Assembly (NCBI RefSeq): GCF_034314045.1
Contig: NZ_JAVIWL010000001.1
Location: forward strand, 3,596,001 to 3,660,000
Origin: Glaciimonas sp. CA11.2
Lineage (GTDB): Bacteria; Pseudomonadota; Gammaproteobacteria; Burkholderiales; Burkholderiaceae_D
DNA: 64,000 nucleotides
Direction: 5' to 3'
The position numbers and the translations under genes are program-made. Within the stretch, counting starts at the first letter, position 1, and each line of letters opens with the position of its first letter. Shown one piece after another: positions 8,416 through 19,135 of the stretch. Under the pieces are notes generated by a model. That model had not been told where the DNA came from. It was given only the letters and a program-made list of their open reading frames with translations, and searched no databases.

Positions 8416-9813
8416 ATGCGACGACATAAGCAATGTACTTCTATTCTTATGCATCAAGACATCACTATTGATATCAAATCTCTCGACATGGATGCCCGGG
8501 GAATCGGCCACCTGCACAATGAAGACGGCACTCAAGGCAAAGTGATCTTTGTTGAAGGAGCCCTTCCAGGAGAAAATGTCAGCTTTCACTCATTTCGTAA
8601 AAAAAAGAAGTGGGAATTCGCCACGATGACAGCATTGCATCGGGAATCTGTCTCGCGCATAAAGCCACGTTGCCAGTTTTACGGTGTGTGTGGCGGATGC
8701 GCAATGCAACATTTAGAGCCGAACGCCCAGGTTGCCATAAAACAACGTGTACTAGAAGATAACCTTTGGCATATCAGCAAAGTGAAAGCGGATCTCATGC
8801 TGCGGCCAATTTATGGGCCAACATGGGAATATCGCTATCGCGCTCGGATTTCTGTGCGGAACGTGCCTAAAAAAGGCGGCGTTCTAGTTGGATTTCACGA
8901 GAGAAAGTCGCCCTACGTCACCAACATGACCAGTTGCGAAATTTTGCCCGCAAAGGTGTCTGCGATGTTAGTGCCGTTGCGTGGATTGATCGGCTCACTG
9001 ACCATCATCGAACACTTGCCGCAGATTGAATTAGCGGTGGGCGAAAATGCGCAAGGCGAAGTCACTGTGATGGTATTGCGCATTATGGCGGCGTTGAGCG
9101 CGGAGGATGAAGTTAAGCTGAAGGCGTTCGCCGATGAGTATCAGGTCCAGTGGTGGCTCCAAACCGGGGCGCCAGAGACAGCAGCGCCGTTTTATCCTGC
9201 GCAGAGCGATCTGTATTACACGTTGCCTGAATTTAATATCCGCATGCCGTTTAAGCCGACTGACTTCACGCAAGTCAATCATCAGATCAATCGTGTATTG
9301 GTAGCAAAAGCAATACGTTTGTTGGGCTTATTGCCGGAAGAGCGGGTTGCTGATTTGTTTTGCGGTTTAGGTAACTTTACGTTGCCACTCGCAACGCTGG
9401 TACGAGAAGTGGTTGGCATCGAGGGTAGCGAGGCGTTAGTTGTGCGCTCGAGAGAGAATGCGGTCGTCAATCAATTAGGCGACAAAACCACTTTTTATTG
9501 CCGGAATCTCTTCGAGGCCACCACTGGAGATTTTATTGCACTCGGTAAATTCGACAGAATGTTAATTGATCCGCCAAGGGACGGTGCGGCGGCAGTATGT
9601 GCAGCCATAGTCGGATTGGCAGACTCAAATCGTCACCTTATGCCGAAACGCATTGTGTACGTGTCTTGTAGTCCATCAACATTGGCGCGTGATGCTGGGA
9701 CGTTAATTCATGGCGGATATCGATTGTCTCAGGCGGGTGTCGTTAATATGTTTCCGCATACGGCCCATGTCGAATCGATTGCCGTATTTGATTTGGTTGA
9801 AGCGACCGCATAG
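8416..9813 (+). CDS. rlmD: 23S rRNA (uracil(1939)-C(5))-methyltransferase RlmD
   Basis: Methylates U1939 of 23S rRNA using SAM. The 465-residue protein has an N-terminal TRAM domain (IDIKSLDMDARGIGHL), an iron-sulfur cluster motif (CQFYGVCGGC, C-x5-C-x2-C), the SAM site ADLFCGLGNFTLPLA and the catalytic cysteine segment YVSCSPSTLARD. The start at 8416 has a GGAG ribosome-binding site eight bases upstream; Met12 (8449) fits the usual family N terminus but lacks such a site. A bidirectional terminator at 9859-9886 separates it from the convergent membrane-protein gene. Confidence 0.95.
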   Translation: MRRHKQCTSILMHQDITIDIKSLDMDARGIGHLHNEDGTQGKVIFVEGALPGENVSFHSFRKKKKWEFATMTALHRESVSRIKPRCQFYGVCGGCAMQHLEPNAQVAIKQRVLEDNLWHISKVKADLMLRPIYGPTWEYRYRARISVRNVPKKGGVLVGFHERKSPYVTNMTSCEILPAKVSAMLVPLRGLIGSLTIIEHLPQIELAVGENAQGEVTVMVLRIMAALSAEDEVKLKAFADEYQVQWWLQTGAPETAAPFYPAQSDLYYTLPEFNIRMPFKPTDFTQVNHQINRVLVAKAIRLLGLLPEERVADLFCGLGNFTLPLATLVREVVGIEGSEALVVRSRENAVVNQLGDKTTFYCRNLFEATTGDFIALGKFDRMLIDPPRDGAAAVCAAIVGLADSNRHLMPKRIVYVSCSPSTLARDAGTLIHGGYRLSQAGVVNMFPHTAHVESIAVFDLVEATA

Positions 9814-9858
9814 CGTTAATTGCAAATTGTTAAGTCCTTTACAAATGTATAAACGTTA

Positions 9859-9886
9859 AAAAGCCAACCTCAAACGGTTGGCTTTT
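9859..9886. terminator. Bidirectional intrinsic terminator
   Basis: An 11-bp perfect stem (AAAAGCCAACC / GGTTGGCTTTT) with a six-base loop lies between the convergent rlmD and Bax1-inhibitor-like genes. The A-run on one arm and T-run on the other let it work on both strands. Confidence 0.85.
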
Positions 9887-9929
9887 GAATAGGTATTTCG
9901 CGTCTACAGCTAAATGATTAAATGTAATA

Positions 9930-10631
9930 TTAGTTCCGATTGCCACCAAAAATCCCTAGCAACGATAAGAGATTAACAAAAATATTATAAACATCAAGAT
10001 AGATGCTTAATGTTGCGCGAACATAATTAGTCTCGCCACCGTTAATAATTTGTTGCACGTCGTATAAGATGTAGGCCGAAAAAATCGCAATAGCAATGAC
10101 TGATACTGCCAAATAAAGTGCTGGGATTTGTAAAAAGATATTCGCCACACTTGCCACTATTATAACGATCAAACCAGCAAATAACCATTTCCCCAGGCCA
10201 GAGAAGTCGCGCTTGGACACTGTAGCAATTGTTGCCATGACTGCGAATACGATCCCGGTACCGCCGAACGCCATCATAATCAGTGTTCCACCATTCGAAA
10301 ACCTGAGCGTATGTTCAATCAGTCTCGTCAGCATCAGACCCATGAAGAACGTAAAGGCTAACAGGACGACTACACCCCAGCCGGTATCCTTGGTTTTTTC
10401 AATAGCGTAGAAGAATCCGAAAGCAATTGCCATAAACGCAACAAATCCGATCATCGGATTGCCGGAGAATAGATTGAAATTGAGTTGTACGCCAACCCAG
10501 GCACCGCCAATTGTTGGAATCATCGACAGCGCGAGTAGCCAATAGGTATTACGTAGCACGCGATTGCGAACGCCGCTTAGACCTGCGGTGGTGCCCGTTG
10601 GTGCGTAACGATGTTGCTGATTTGAATTCAT
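9930..10631 (-). CDS. Bax inhibitor-1 family membrane protein (YccA/YbhL-like)
   Basis: Integral inner-membrane protein of 233 residues with about seven hydrophobic helices, of the BI-1/YccA family, whose E. coli member YccA modulates the FtsH protease. The start chosen (MNSNQQHRYAPTG) has an AGGGA ribosome-binding site; the frame stays open for 28 further codons upstream, but these look non-coding. Conserved features include the segment RNTYWLLALSM, the ASVANIFLQIPALYLAVS helix and the C-terminal LYDVQQIINGGETNYV. Proximity to hflK/hflC (FtsH partners) is only at the scale of the window. The exact role is inferred from the family. Confidence 0.88.
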   Translation of the reverse strand: MNSNQQHRYAPTGTTAGLSGVRNRVLRNTYWLLALSMIPTIGGAWVGVQLNFNLFSGNPMIGFVAFMAIAFGFFYAIEKTKDTGWGVVVLLAFTFFMGLMLTRLIEHTLRFSNGGTLIMMAFGGTGIVFAVMATIATVSKRDFSGLGKWLFAGLIVIIVASVANIFLQIPALYLAVSVIAIAIFSAYILYDVQQIINGGETNYVRATLSIYLDVYNIFVNLLSLLGIFGGNRN

Positions 10632-11005
10632 GATTATCCCTTTTTTAACAGCGTGAACATAAGCTGGAAGTAGCATAGCACGTTGTGGTAAGACTATCTT
10701 TGCCACGGCCATCAAGCCTTATAGGTCGTTCGTTAATTCAGACAGTTTTCAGCGTCAGAGGTTCTATTGGGGTGTTAGGTCGCGGTGATATGGTTCTCTT
10801 GCAGGTGTTTCGTGGTAAAATCTAAGGTTGATTGGATTATAAAACAATCCTTCTAAAACATGGCATTAATGCATGATTTTACCTAACACAATTTCAGCCA
10901 ATTTCGCATAGTTCTGACTAGCACCGTCTAGTATCAATGCAATTGAAGATGTAATTGAATAACTTACACCAGTTTGACCTTTCTATATTATTGGAGTTTT
11001 TTTAA
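10632..11005. other. Intergenic region upstream of ndk
   Basis: A 374-bp space between the divergent membrane-protein gene and ndk that must hold both promoters. It is AT-rich near 10820-10880 and includes the 10-bp palindrome GCATTAATGC (10863-10872) and a small GGATT/AATCC inverted repeat. No convincing -35/-10 pair or gene could be fixed by eye. Confidence 0.3.
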
Positions 11006-11431
11006 ATGGCAATTGAACGCACCCTATCGATTATCAAACCAGACGCAGTCGCTAAAAACGTCATCGGTCAAATTTACAGCCGTTTTGAAACAGCTGGCCT
11101 GAAAATCATCGCTGCGCGCATGATGCATTTGTCCCGCGCCGAAGCAGAAGGTTTTTACGCTGTGCACGCTGCTCGTCCATTCTTCAAGGATCTGGTTGAT
11201 TTCATGATCTCTGGTCCTGTTATTGTGCAAGCACTGGAAGGCGAAAACGCTATCCTGACGCACCGTGACCTGATGGGCGCGACAGATCCAAAGAAGGCCG
11301 ATAAAGGCACGATTCGTGCTGATTTCGCAGATTCGATCGATGCAAATGCAGTTCATGGCTCCGATGCCGCTGAAACAGCTGCTGTTGAAATCGCTTATTT
11401 CTTTCCTGCTTTGAACGTGTACTCACGTTAA
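11006..11431 (+). CDS. ndk: Nucleoside diphosphate kinase
   Basis: Transfers the gamma-phosphate of ATP to other nucleoside diphosphates through a phosphohistidine intermediate. The 141-residue protein is the normal size; the active histidine is His117 in [12 protein letters not shown], and the N terminus [15 protein letters not shown] is characteristic. It heads the conserved betaproteobacterial order ndk-rlmN-pilF-rodZ-ispG-hisS. Confidence 0.98.
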   Translation: MAIERTLSIIKPDAVAKNVIGQIYSRFETAGLKIIAARMMHLSRAEAEGFYAVHAARPFFKDLVDFMISGPVIVQALEGENAILTHRDLMGATDPKKADKGTIRADFADSIDANAVHGSDAAETAAVEIAYFFPALNVYSR

Positions 11432-11582
11432 TTCGCAAAGCACGAATTAGTAAGGTGTTAATAAGTATCAAGTCAGTACGTGCAATGAAGCACAGATAAT
11501 TGATAAGTTAGTAAGTTGTAGTACGTTGATCCGCCTGACATTTGCATTCATTTTTTGCATTTGCACACGGATCAACAATTAG

Positions 11583-12770
11583 ATGGAATCTGTCATGACA
11601 GCTCTCACCAACCTGCTGGATCTGGACCCTGCGCAACTTGTCGACTATTGCGGCGAATTGGGTGAGAAGCCGTTTCGCGCTAAGCAATTGCTACGCTGGA
11701 TACACCAGTTCGGAGCAAGTGATTTCGACGCAATGACCGATCTGGCCAAGTCCTTACGCGACAAACTGGCCACGCGCGCGATGATCGCCGCACCGGCCGT
11801 AATTAGTGATCATATTTCCACAGATGGCACCCGCAAATGGTTGCTGGATGTCGGACAGGGTAATGCTGTAGAAGCAGTATTCATTCCCGAAGAAAATCGG
11901 GGCACGCTGTGCATTTCGACTCAGGCTGGATGTGCCGTAAACTGTCGTTTTTGTTCAACTGGCAAGCAAGGTTTTAGCCGTAATTTGACCGTGGGTGAAA
12001 TCATCGGTCAGTTATGGATGGCTGAATTTGAGCTCCGCAAATCAAAAAATATTGACCCTGGTCCAAAAGGTGAGCGCCAGATTACCAACGTGGTAATGAT
12101 GGGCATGGGCGAGCCATTACTAAACTATGAACCGACCGTTACTGCCTTGAAACTGATGTTGGACGATAACGCCTACGGCCTTTCTCGCCGCCGCGTTACG
12201 TTGTCAACCAGCGGCGTGGTACCGATGATTGACAAGTTGTCGCAGGATTGTGCTGTGGCGTTGGCCGTCTCATTACACGCTTCCAACGATGCTTTGCGGG
12301 ACGGATTAGTGCCACTAAATAAAAAGTATCCACTTAGCGAACTGATGGCATCTTGCCGACGCTATCTGGAGTTTGCACCGCGCGATTTTGTAACATTTGA
12401 ATATTGTATGTTAGACGGCGTTAACGACAGTGATGCTAACGCCCGCGAGTTAATCGCTCTGGTCCAGGGACGCAGTGGTAGCGAGGCAGTGTCCTGCAAA
12501 TTCAATCTCATACCGTTCAATCCGTTTCCAGAGTCTGGTCTTAAACGGTCTAATAATCCGCGGATAAAAGCATTTGCACAGATCCTCATGGATGCCGGAA
12601 TCGTCACAACGATACGCAAGACGCGAGGCGATGATATCGATGCCGCATGCGGGCAGCTAGCCGGAGAAGTGCAGGACCGCACCAAAGTCCAGGAGCGCAT
12701 GCAAAAAATGGCCGAGTATCAGCAAAAATTTGGTAAAAATTTCGGTCGCATTGTTGAGGTCTCTGAGTGA
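11583..12770 (+). CDS. rlmN: Dual-specificity rRNA/tRNA methyltransferase RlmN (radical SAM)
   Basis: Radical SAM enzyme of 395 residues that makes 2-methyladenosine in 23S rRNA (A2503) and in some tRNAs. The CxxxCxxC cluster motif is in [19 protein letters not shown] and the C-terminal acceptor cysteine region ([13 protein letters not shown]) are intact. Two starts are possible: 11583 and Met5 at 11595; the second has a GGAA ribosome-binding site and matches the usual N terminus. The stop overlaps the GTG start of the next gene. A 9-bp inverted repeat lies just upstream (11525-11576). Confidence 0.97.
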   Translation: MESVMTALTNLLDLDPAQLVDYCGELGEKPFRAKQLLRWIHQFGASDFDAMTDLAKSLRDKLATRAMIAAPAVISDHISTDGTRKWLLDVGQGNAVEAVFIPEENRGTLCISTQAGCAVNCRFCSTGKQGFSRNLTVGEIIGQLWMAEFELRKSKNIDPGPKGERQITNVVMMGMGEPLLNYEPTVTALKLMLDDNAYGLSRRRVTLSTSGVVPMIDKLSQDCAVALAVSLHASNDALRDGLVPLNKKYPLSELMASCRRYLEFAPRDFVTFEYCMLDGVNDSDANARELIALVQGRSGSEAVSCKFNLIPFNPFPESGLKRSNNPRIKAFAQILMDAGIVTTIRKTRGDDIDAACGQLAGEVQDRTKVQERMQKMAEYQQKFGKNFGRIVEVSE

Positions 12771-13591
12771 AATCAAGGTGCATGAGTATTCTCATCATGG
12801 CTACCGTTGCGATGTTGACGTTGTTGGCGGGCTGTACATCGCCATCTGGTGGCAACTTTGCGAATAAAACCGAACCGGGCGCGCGCCGCGAACTTCCAAC
12901 CAATTCTGATCTGACTGAAGCGCAGCGGCGTGCCCGTATCCGCCTGGAATTGGCGGTTGGTTACTATGGTCAGGGTCAGTTGGAAGTAGCGCTGGATGAA
13001 GTGAAACAGGCGATCGCCGCAGATCCTGAGAACGCAGATGCTTATGGCATGCGCGGATTGATCTATATGGACATGGGCGAAGTCGGCTTGGCCGACGATA
13101 ATTTGCTCAGGGCGCTTAAGTTAGCACCTAACAATCCTGATATCGCCAATAACTATGGTTGGTTTCTTTGTAAAAATGGACGAGAAAAAGAGTCAATCGC
13201 TTATTTTCAAAATGCATTGAAGAGTCGTTCTTATCTTTCTCCCGCTAAGGCGCTCACTAACGCTGGTGTCTGTAGCCTAAAGTTGAGGGATGGCATCAGC
13301 GCAGAACGGTATTTTTTGCAAGCATTTCAGTTTGACGCCGGCAACCCTCTGACTAACGTTAACCTGGCTTTGATTGCCGCAGATCGCCATGACACTGAGC
13401 GGGCGCGTTTTTATATGACGTTGGTCACAAAAATAGACGTACTGAGTGCGGATGTCTTATGGAGCGCCATTAAGGTTGAACGTAAGTTGGGTGATCGCGT
13501 AGCGGAAACAAATTTGGTGACGCAGTTGCGTCGAGTCTATCCAGGATCTGCAGAATATGGATCCTATCAGCGCGGAGTTTTTGATGAGTGA
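12767..13591 (+). CDS. pilF: Type IV pilus biogenesis/stability lipoprotein PilF (PilW)
   Basis: TPR-containing lipoprotein of 274 residues that pilots assembly of the PilQ secretin in the outer membrane. The signal peptide ends in a lipobox LLAGC (Cys22), and the mature part consists of about five to six tetratricopeptide repeats ([59 protein letters not shown]). It starts with GTG overlapping the rlmN stop and overlaps rodZ by 8 bp. Its place between rlmN and rodZ is conserved in this group and supports the pilus assignment even though no other pil genes are nearby. Confidence 0.92.
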   Translation: MKSRCMSILIMATVAMLTLLAGCTSPSGGNFANKTEPGARRELPTNSDLTEAQRRARIRLELAVGYYGQGQLEVALDEVKQAIAADPENADAYGMRGLIYMDMGEVGLADDNLLRALKLAPNNPDIANNYGWFLCKNGREKESIAYFQNALKSRSYLSPAKALTNAGVCSLKLRDGISAERYFLQAFQFDAGNPLTNVNLALIAADRHDTERARFYMTLVTKIDVLSADVLWSAIKVERKLGDRVAETNLVTQLRRVYPGSAEYGSYQRGVFDE

Positions 13592-14495
13592 GCCGGACCA
13601 AACTATTACTAATATCACCGGCGAGGAAATAATTCAGGGTAGTGATCAGGTAGCCTCTGTAGGGATGCAACTGGCGTATAAACGTCAGCAAAATGGTTGG
13701 TCTATCGATGATGTCGCCAACCAGCTGAAGCTGGCACCGCGCCAAATTCAGGCGATCGAAGCTGACGACTACGCTGCCTTGCCGACTATTGTGATGACAC
13801 GTGGATATATTCGGTCCTACGCAAAGATGTTAGGACTGGATCCAGCGACGATTTTACCGAGCACCGTGCCTGTCATGCCGGTAAAAACCCAAATTTTGGG
13901 CAAGCAACCTACCAGCGCGACGATTTTTTCTGAGTCGCGGCTACTGTTGGGGGGGCGTAATCGAATTCCTTACAATTGGATTTTCGGCGCTATTGCTTTA
14001 GTTTTGATCGGTATTTTAGTGGCGGAGTTTGGTGGTTTTTCTGCATTGCGTCGACCGTTCGGAGCAACAGCTCCGGTATCGGCTGCGAATCATGTAGAGG
14101 ATGGGGTGCCGTCGAGCCAAGTAAACACGCCCGCCGCACCAGCATCAAATAGTCATACGGTGATTGCTACTGAAAGTGTTTTAGCGCCTCTCGATGCCGT
14201 TATTGCAGCGGTCAAGCCACAAGAGGCAACCGCTGCAATTCCAGCTGCCCTAGCGGGAGCTAATATTTTAAAATTAACGTTCAAGCAGGATTCCTGGGTT
14301 GAAATAAGGCGTGCCGATAAAAAGATTCTTTTCTCTCGCGTAGGAAAAGGCGGTAGTACCGAAACATTTGATATTGATCAGCCTGTGTCCGTTGTGATTG
14401 GTAATTTAGCGGGCGTTGATGTGACTTTGCGTGGTGAAGCAGTCGATCTGAAAGCTGGCACTAAAAACAATATTGCCCGACTGAATCTGAAATAA
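13584..14495 (+). CDS. rodZ: RodZ-like cytoskeleton protein (HTH plus DUF4115)
   Basis: Bitopic membrane protein of 303 residues that links MreB to the elongation machinery. Domain order: cytoplasmic Xre-type helix-turn-helix (about residues 27-90, [20 protein letters not shown]), one transmembrane helix ([19 protein letters not shown]), an Ala/Pro/Val-rich linker, and a periplasmic DUF4115 beta domain ([19 protein letters not shown]). The ATG at 13584 is preferred over an upstream in-frame ATG because it has a GGAG ribosome-binding site and overlaps the pilF stop by only 8 bp. Confidence 0.93.
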   Translation: MSEPDQTITNITGEEIIQGSDQVASVGMQLAYKRQQNGWSIDDVANQLKLAPRQIQAIEADDYAALPTIVMTRGYIRSYAKMLGLDPATILPSTVPVMPVKTQILGKQPTSATIFSESRLLLGGRNRIPYNWIFGAIALVLIGILVAEFGGFSALRRPFGATAPVSAANHVEDGVPSSQVNTPAAPASNSHTVIATESVLAPLDAVIAAVKPQEATAAIPAALAGANILKLTFKQDSWVEIRRADKKILFSRVGKGGSTETFDIDQPVSVVIGNLAGVDVTLRGEAVDLKAGTKNNIARLNLK

Positions 14496-14514
14496 TTCTG
14501 AAAGCGAACCATCC

Positions 14515-15783
14515 ATGTCGGATTTGAATTCTCCAATAGCCTCTGGTCCCGGTATTCGTCGCATCAGTCGCACAGCCATTGTCAGTTATGGTAAGCGTCA
14601 AATATTGATCGGCGGCGGTGCGCCCGTTGCAGTGCAGTCTATGACAAATACAGATACTGCGGACGCCATTGGAACAGCGATTCAGATCAAAGATCTGGCG
14701 CGCGCAGGATCTGAATTGGTTCGTATTACCGTCGACAGGCCGGAAGCGGCGGCAGCCGTGCCAGCTATTCGTGAGCAACTTGATAAAATGGGAATTGATG
14801 TCCCGTTGGTAGGGGACTTCCATTACAACGGCCACACCTTGCTCAATGATTATCCCGAGTGCGCGCAAGCGTTGTCTAAATATCGGATTAATCCGGGCAA
14901 TGTTGGTAAAGGTGCCAAGCGTGACACCCAGTTTGGCCAAATGATCGAGATAGCTTGTAAATACGATAAGCCTGTCCGGATTGGTGTAAATTGGGGCAGC
15001 CTTGATCAAGCTCTATTAGCGCGCATCATGGATGAAAATGCGCAACGAGATGAACCGTGGGGTGCTCAGGCAGTCATGTACGAAGCATTAGTGACGTCTG
15101 CTATCGAAAATGCCATTCGTGCAGAAGAGCTGGGTCTGGCGGCAAATCGTATTATCTTATCGTGTAAAGTTTCTGGAGTGCAAGATTTGATTGCGGTGTA
15201 TCGCGAATTGGCGCATCGCTGTGATTATCCTCTGCACTTAGGACTGACCGAGGCTGGTATGGGAAGTAAAGGGATAGTTGCCTCCACAGCCGCATTGTCT
15301 GTACTGTTGCAGGAAGGAATCGGCGACACGATCAGGATTTCACTCACCCCTGAGCCGGGTGGTGACCGTACGAAAGAAGTTGTTGTGGCGCAAGAAATAT
15401 TGCAAACAATGGGCTTGCGTAAATTTGCCCCAATGGTGATTGCTTGCCCAGGATGTGGGCGGACTACTTCGACTGTATTTCAGGATTTGGCAGATAAAAT
15501 TCAGACTTACCTGCGCGATCAGATGCCAGTGTGGAAAAAGGCTTATCCCGGGGTTGAAGGCATGAACGTCGCAGTCATGGGCTGCATCGTAAATGGTCCC
15601 GGTGAATCCAAACATGCGAATATCGGGATTAGTTTGCCCGGCACTGGAGAATCTCCTGCCGCACCAGTTTTTATTGATGGCGAAAAAAAGATGACGTTGC
15701 GCGGGGAGCGAATTGCTGAGGAATTCCAGGGCATAGTGCTCGATTATGTTAAAAAACGCTACGCCACTCAAGCTGTGGAGTAG
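14515..15783 (+). CDS. ispG: 4-hydroxy-3-methylbut-2-enyl diphosphate synthase IspG
   Basis: Iron-sulfur enzyme of the MEP isoprenoid pathway, 422 residues, of the two-domain proteobacterial type. The N-terminal TIM barrel opens with [14 protein letters not shown]; the C-terminal cluster domain carries CPGCGRTT and [19 protein letters not shown] with the three cysteine ligands. It lies 19 bp after rodZ and 78 bp before hisS, consistent with one transcription unit. Confidence 0.97.
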   Translation: MSDLNSPIASGPGIRRISRTAIVSYGKRQILIGGGAPVAVQSMTNTDTADAIGTAIQIKDLARAGSELVRITVDRPEAAAAVPAIREQLDKMGIDVPLVGDFHYNGHTLLNDYPECAQALSKYRINPGNVGKGAKRDTQFGQMIEIACKYDKPVRIGVNWGSLDQALLARIMDENAQRDEPWGAQAVMYEALVTSAIENAIRAEELGLAANRIILSCKVSGVQDLIAVYRELAHRCDYPLHLGLTEAGMGSKGIVASTAALSVLLQEGIGDTIRISLTPEPGGDRTKEVVVAQEILQTMGLRKFAPMVIACPGCGRTTSTVFQDLADKIQTYLRDQMPVWKKAYPGVEGMNVAVMGCIVNGPGESKHANIGISLPGTGESPAAPVFIDGEKKMTLRGERIAEEFQGIVLDYVKKRYATQAVE

Positions 15784-15861
15784 CCAAGTTCCAAGTTGTG
15801 CAGCGCTGTTTAGTATCAAGCCTCATCAAATTTATGAATACTTAAGTGAGCATTAAAAAGA

Positions 15862-17232
15862 ATGTCCGAATCTAAAAAAGTTGAAAAAATTGTTGGCGTA
15901 AAAGGGATGAATGACATCCTGCCTGCTGATGCGGCTTTGTGGGAGCTGTTTGAAAATACAGTGGAGTCGGTCCTGAAAAGCTACGGCTTTCAGCAGATTC
16001 GTACCCCTATCGTCGAACCTACCGCTTTGTTTTCTCGCGGTCTTGGCGCGGTTACCGATATCGTCGAAAAAGAAATGTACTCATTTACTGATTCGATGAA
16101 TGGTGACAATCTAACCTTGCGCCCAGAGAGTACCGCGAGCGTCGTTCGCGCTGCGATTGAGCATAATTTGACTTACGATGGCCCTAAGCGGTTGTGGTAT
16201 AGCGGCCCTATGTTTCGCCACGAACGTCCACAGCGTGGGCGCTATCGTCAATTCCATCAGGTCGGTGCCGAGGCAATTGGCTTCACTGGACCGGATATCG
16301 ACGCAGAACTTATCATGCTTTGTCAGCGTCTTTGGGATGACCTGGGGCTCGACAACATTAAACTTGAATTAAACTCAATCGGTGACGCCGAAGAGCGAAA
16401 TCGGCATCGCGTCGACTTGATCGCTTATTTTGAGAGGCACAGCGAGGTGCTGGATGCTGATGCGCAACGTCGCTTGCATTCCAATCCTTTGCGTATTCTG
16501 GATACCAAAAATCCGGCTATGCAAGATATGGTCAACGGCGCGCCGCAATTGCTCGATTATCTGGGTGAAGCTTCGCGTGCCCATTTCGATGGCGTACAAA
16601 AAATACTCAATCACAATAACATTCCGTTCACTATCAATCCTCGTTTGGTGCGCGGTATGGACTATTACAATCGTACAGTTTTTGAATGGGTGACAGATCA
16701 ACTCGGCTCCCAAGGTACGGTTTGTGGTGGTGGACGCTATGATCCGCTGGTCGAAATGTTCGGCGGAAAATCGACACCGGCATGCGGTTTTGCGATGGGT
16801 GTTGAGCGGTTATTAGAGTTGATGCGGGCTAGTGGTGAGCCGGTAACACGTAATGAGTGTGACGTTTATCTGGTGCATCAAGGGGATGCCGCGCAATTAC
16901 AATCGTTTGTGTTAGCTGAGCGTTTGCGTAGTGCCGGATTGGATGTTGTGCTACATTGCGCTTCGGCAAACTCAGGAGGAAGCTTTAAGGCGCAGATGAA
17001 GCGGGCTGATGCCAGCGGTGCCGCCTATGCCGTTATTATCGGTGACGATGAAATCGCGAATAATACCGCTGCAGTCAAAGTACTTCGCGCCGAAATTGGC
17101 GCTAAAGAGGATGGCAGTAATCAGGCCATCGTGCCTTTTGACGGCGTCACTGACTATTTGGTAGATCAGATAGTCGGAAACGATCATCACGGGCACGATC
17201 ATGACCACCAGCACGTTCACTATCACCATTAA
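15862..17232 (+). CDS. hisS: Histidyl-tRNA synthetase with histidine-rich C-terminal tail
   Basis: Class II synthetase charging tRNA-His, 456 residues. Motif 1, motif 2 ([19 protein letters not shown]), the histidine-binding [15 protein letters not shown] and motif 3 ([14 protein letters not shown]) are present, then the anticodon-binding domain (about residues 335-435). The protein ends in a tail with nine histidines in its last 16 residues, beyond the conserved fold. Such a tail could bind metals or simply be tolerated; it is lineage-specific as far as one can infer. The yfgM-like gene follows after 11 bp. Confidence 0.97.
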   Translation: MSESKKVEKIVGVKGMNDILPADAALWELFENTVESVLKSYGFQQIRTPIVEPTALFSRGLGAVTDIVEKEMYSFTDSMNGDNLTLRPESTASVVRAAIEHNLTYDGPKRLWYSGPMFRHERPQRGRYRQFHQVGAEAIGFTGPDIDAELIMLCQRLWDDLGLDNIKLELNSIGDAEERNRHRVDLIAYFERHSEVLDADAQRRLHSNPLRILDTKNPAMQDMVNGAPQLLDYLGEASRAHFDGVQKILNHNNIPFTINPRLVRGMDYYNRTVFEWVTDQLGSQGTVCGGGRYDPLVEMFGGKSTPACGFAMGVERLLELMRASGEPVTRNECDVYLVHQGDAAQLQSFVLAERLRSAGLDVVLHCASANSGGSFKAQMKRADASGAAYAVIIGDDEIANNTAAVKVLRAEIGAKEDGSNQAIVPFDGVTDYLVDQIVGNDHHGHDHDHQHVHYHH

Positions 17233-17243
17233 AGTAAATTATC

Positions 17244-17894
17244 ATGGCATTTAATCTTGAAGAGCAAGAACAGTTAGCGACCATAAACGACTGGTGGAAA
17301 AAGTATGGAAACCTCGTTACCTGGGTGGTGATCATTGCGCTCGCCGGTTATGCCGGATGGGGTGGCTGGAAGTACTATCAAAATAGTCAGGCTTCGCAAG
17401 CATCGCAATTGTATGAGGAGATGCAAAAAGCGGTTGGTGCCAAAGATAATGCTAAAGTACAGCGCGCAGCAGCGGATATGCAACAAAAATTCAGTAGTAC
17501 AGCCTACGCAGAGATGGCAGGGATGACTGCTGCGAAAGCTGCCTTTGACGCGAACGATCTGAATGGCGCCAAGGCGCAATTACAGTGGGTTATTGATCAT
17601 GGTCGGCAAGAAGAGTACAAGACAATTGCTAAAATTCGTTTGGCCGGTATCCTGCTTGATCAAAATGCGTATGACGAAGGGCTAAAAGTATTGACCGGAG
17701 ATGTATCGCCGGAATTTGCCAGTGCGCTGGCAGATCGTAAAGGTGATATTTTGGTTGCTCAAAATAAACTTGATGAGGCGCGCGTCGCTTACCAATTAGC
17801 CATCGACAAGGCCGTCCAAGGTAACCCAGGACGACAGCTGATTCAAATAAAGCTGGACGCGATTGGTGGGGCGCCAGCTAAGGCTGCTGCCTGA
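17244..17894 (+). CDS. yfgM: YfgM-like membrane-anchored TPR protein
   Basis: Protein of 216 residues with a short cytoplasmic N terminus (EEQEQLATINDWWKKYGN), one transmembrane helix (LVTWVVIIALAGYAGWGGW) and a periplasmic alpha-helical TPR-like region. This is the YfgM/DUF2133 architecture; in E. coli YfgM associates with the SecYEG translocon and periplasmic chaperones. Position between hisS and bamB is conserved across beta- and gammaproteobacteria, which supports the assignment. Confidence 0.93.
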   Translation: MAFNLEEQEQLATINDWWKKYGNLVTWVVIIALAGYAGWGGWKYYQNSQASQASQLYEEMQKAVGAKDNAKVQRAAADMQQKFSSTAYAEMAGMTAAKAAFDANDLNGAKAQLQWVIDHGRQEEYKTIAKIRLAGILLDQNAYDEGLKVLTGDVSPEFASALADRKGDILVAQNKLDEARVAYQLAIDKAVQGNPGRQLIQIKLDAIGGAPAKAAA

Positions 17895-17973
17895 TCTGTT
17901 AAATATTTATAGACAAAAAGTTTTATAAAAATCAAAAGATTCGCTCAGAAAATTTTCGCAAAAAAGGAAACAA

Positions 17974-19128
17974 ATGCAGAAATTGCAAAAAGTCCGTACA
18001 GCCGTAAAATTTGCATGTGCTGGTGCGGTGCTTGTGTTGTCAGGATGCTCATTGTTCGCTGGCAAAGCACCCAGTAATCCACCAGCTGCGCTAGTGACGT
18101 TTAAACCTGCTGTTACGGTGCGGACCGTTTGGACAGCTTCGGTGGGTGGTGCGGGCACTTATACATTTTCGCCAGCGGTTTCAGGTACGAGCGTTTACGC
18201 GGCATCGGCGGATGGTGTCATCAGTCGCATCGACGCATCCACGGGCGTATCGGTCTGGCGCATCAACGCGGGCATGAAATTAACCGCGGGAGTGGGTACT
18301 GATGGATTCTTTGTCGCAGTAGCTGGCGAAAAAGGCGCGTTATTAGTCTATGATGCTGAAGGAAAACTACGCTGGAAAGCGCAAGCATCAAGTGAAATAT
18401 TGTCGTCACCAGCGGTCGGGCAGGGTTTGGTGATTGTGCGCAGTCTGGATAATCGAATTTCGGCTTTTGACGCAGAGACAGGTGAGCGTCGCTGGACAGC
18501 GCAACGCAGCGTTCCATCGCTTACTTTGCGGTCTGCGCCTGGAATATTGATTGTCCCGCAAGCTGCTTTCGTGGCATTGCCAGGTGGTCGTTTGTCTGCA
18601 TTGAATTTGACCAACGGCGGACCATGGTGGGAAATGGCAATTGGCGATCCTCGCGGTACGACAGAGCTGGAACGGGTTGCAGATGCTTCCGGTATGCCGC
18701 TTTTGGTCGGGCGTGACATCTGCGCAGTCGCTTACCAAGGTCGCGTTGGATGTTTTGATGCAGGCTCCGGCGCTGCCCACTGGGTTAAAAATTTCTCCAG
18801 TGATGTGGGCGTCGGAGGAGATGATCAGCGTCTTTACGCTGCCGACGAGCATGGCGGAGTAAGCGCATTTGCGGTCGATAGCGGGACCGCAGAGTGGAGT
18901 AATACGGAATTGGCGAATCGTCGCCTAACGAGTCCTGTTGTATTAGGTGACACGGTAGTAGTCGGCGATTTCGAAGGCTATATTCATTTCTTGTCACGTG
19001 CGAATGGGACATTGATCGGTCGTGTTCGTGCCGATAAAAGCGCGATTCTGCCCAATGCTGTTGTTGTGGGCTCGAATGTAATTTTTCAAACTAAATCAGG
19101 GACATTGATCGCATTCGCGACAGAGTAA
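17974..19128 (+). CDS. bamB: Outer membrane assembly lipoprotein BamB
   Basis: Beta-propeller lipoprotein of the BAM complex, 384 residues, helping insert beta-barrel proteins into the outer membrane. The signal peptide ends in VLSGC. The mature protein shows repeated PQQ-like blades ([46 protein letters not shown]). It lies between yfgM and der as in many relatives, with only 7 bp to der. Confidence 0.96.
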   Translation: MQKLQKVRTAVKFACAGAVLVLSGCSLFAGKAPSNPPAALVTFKPAVTVRTVWTASVGGAGTYTFSPAVSGTSVYAASADGVISRIDASTGVSVWRINAGMKLTAGVGTDGFFVAVAGEKGALLVYDAEGKLRWKAQASSEILSSPAVGQGLVIVRSLDNRISAFDAETGERRWTAQRSVPSLTLRSAPGILIVPQAAFVALPGGRLSALNLTNGGPWWEMAIGDPRGTTELERVADASGMPLLVGRDICAVAYQGRVGCFDAGSGAAHWVKNFSSDVGVGGDDQRLYAADEHGGVSAFAVDSGTAEWSNTELANRRLTSPVVLGDTVVVGDFEGYIHFLSRANGTLIGRVRADKSAILPNAVVVGSNVIFQTKSGTLIAFATE

Positions 19129-19135
19129 CAACTTA

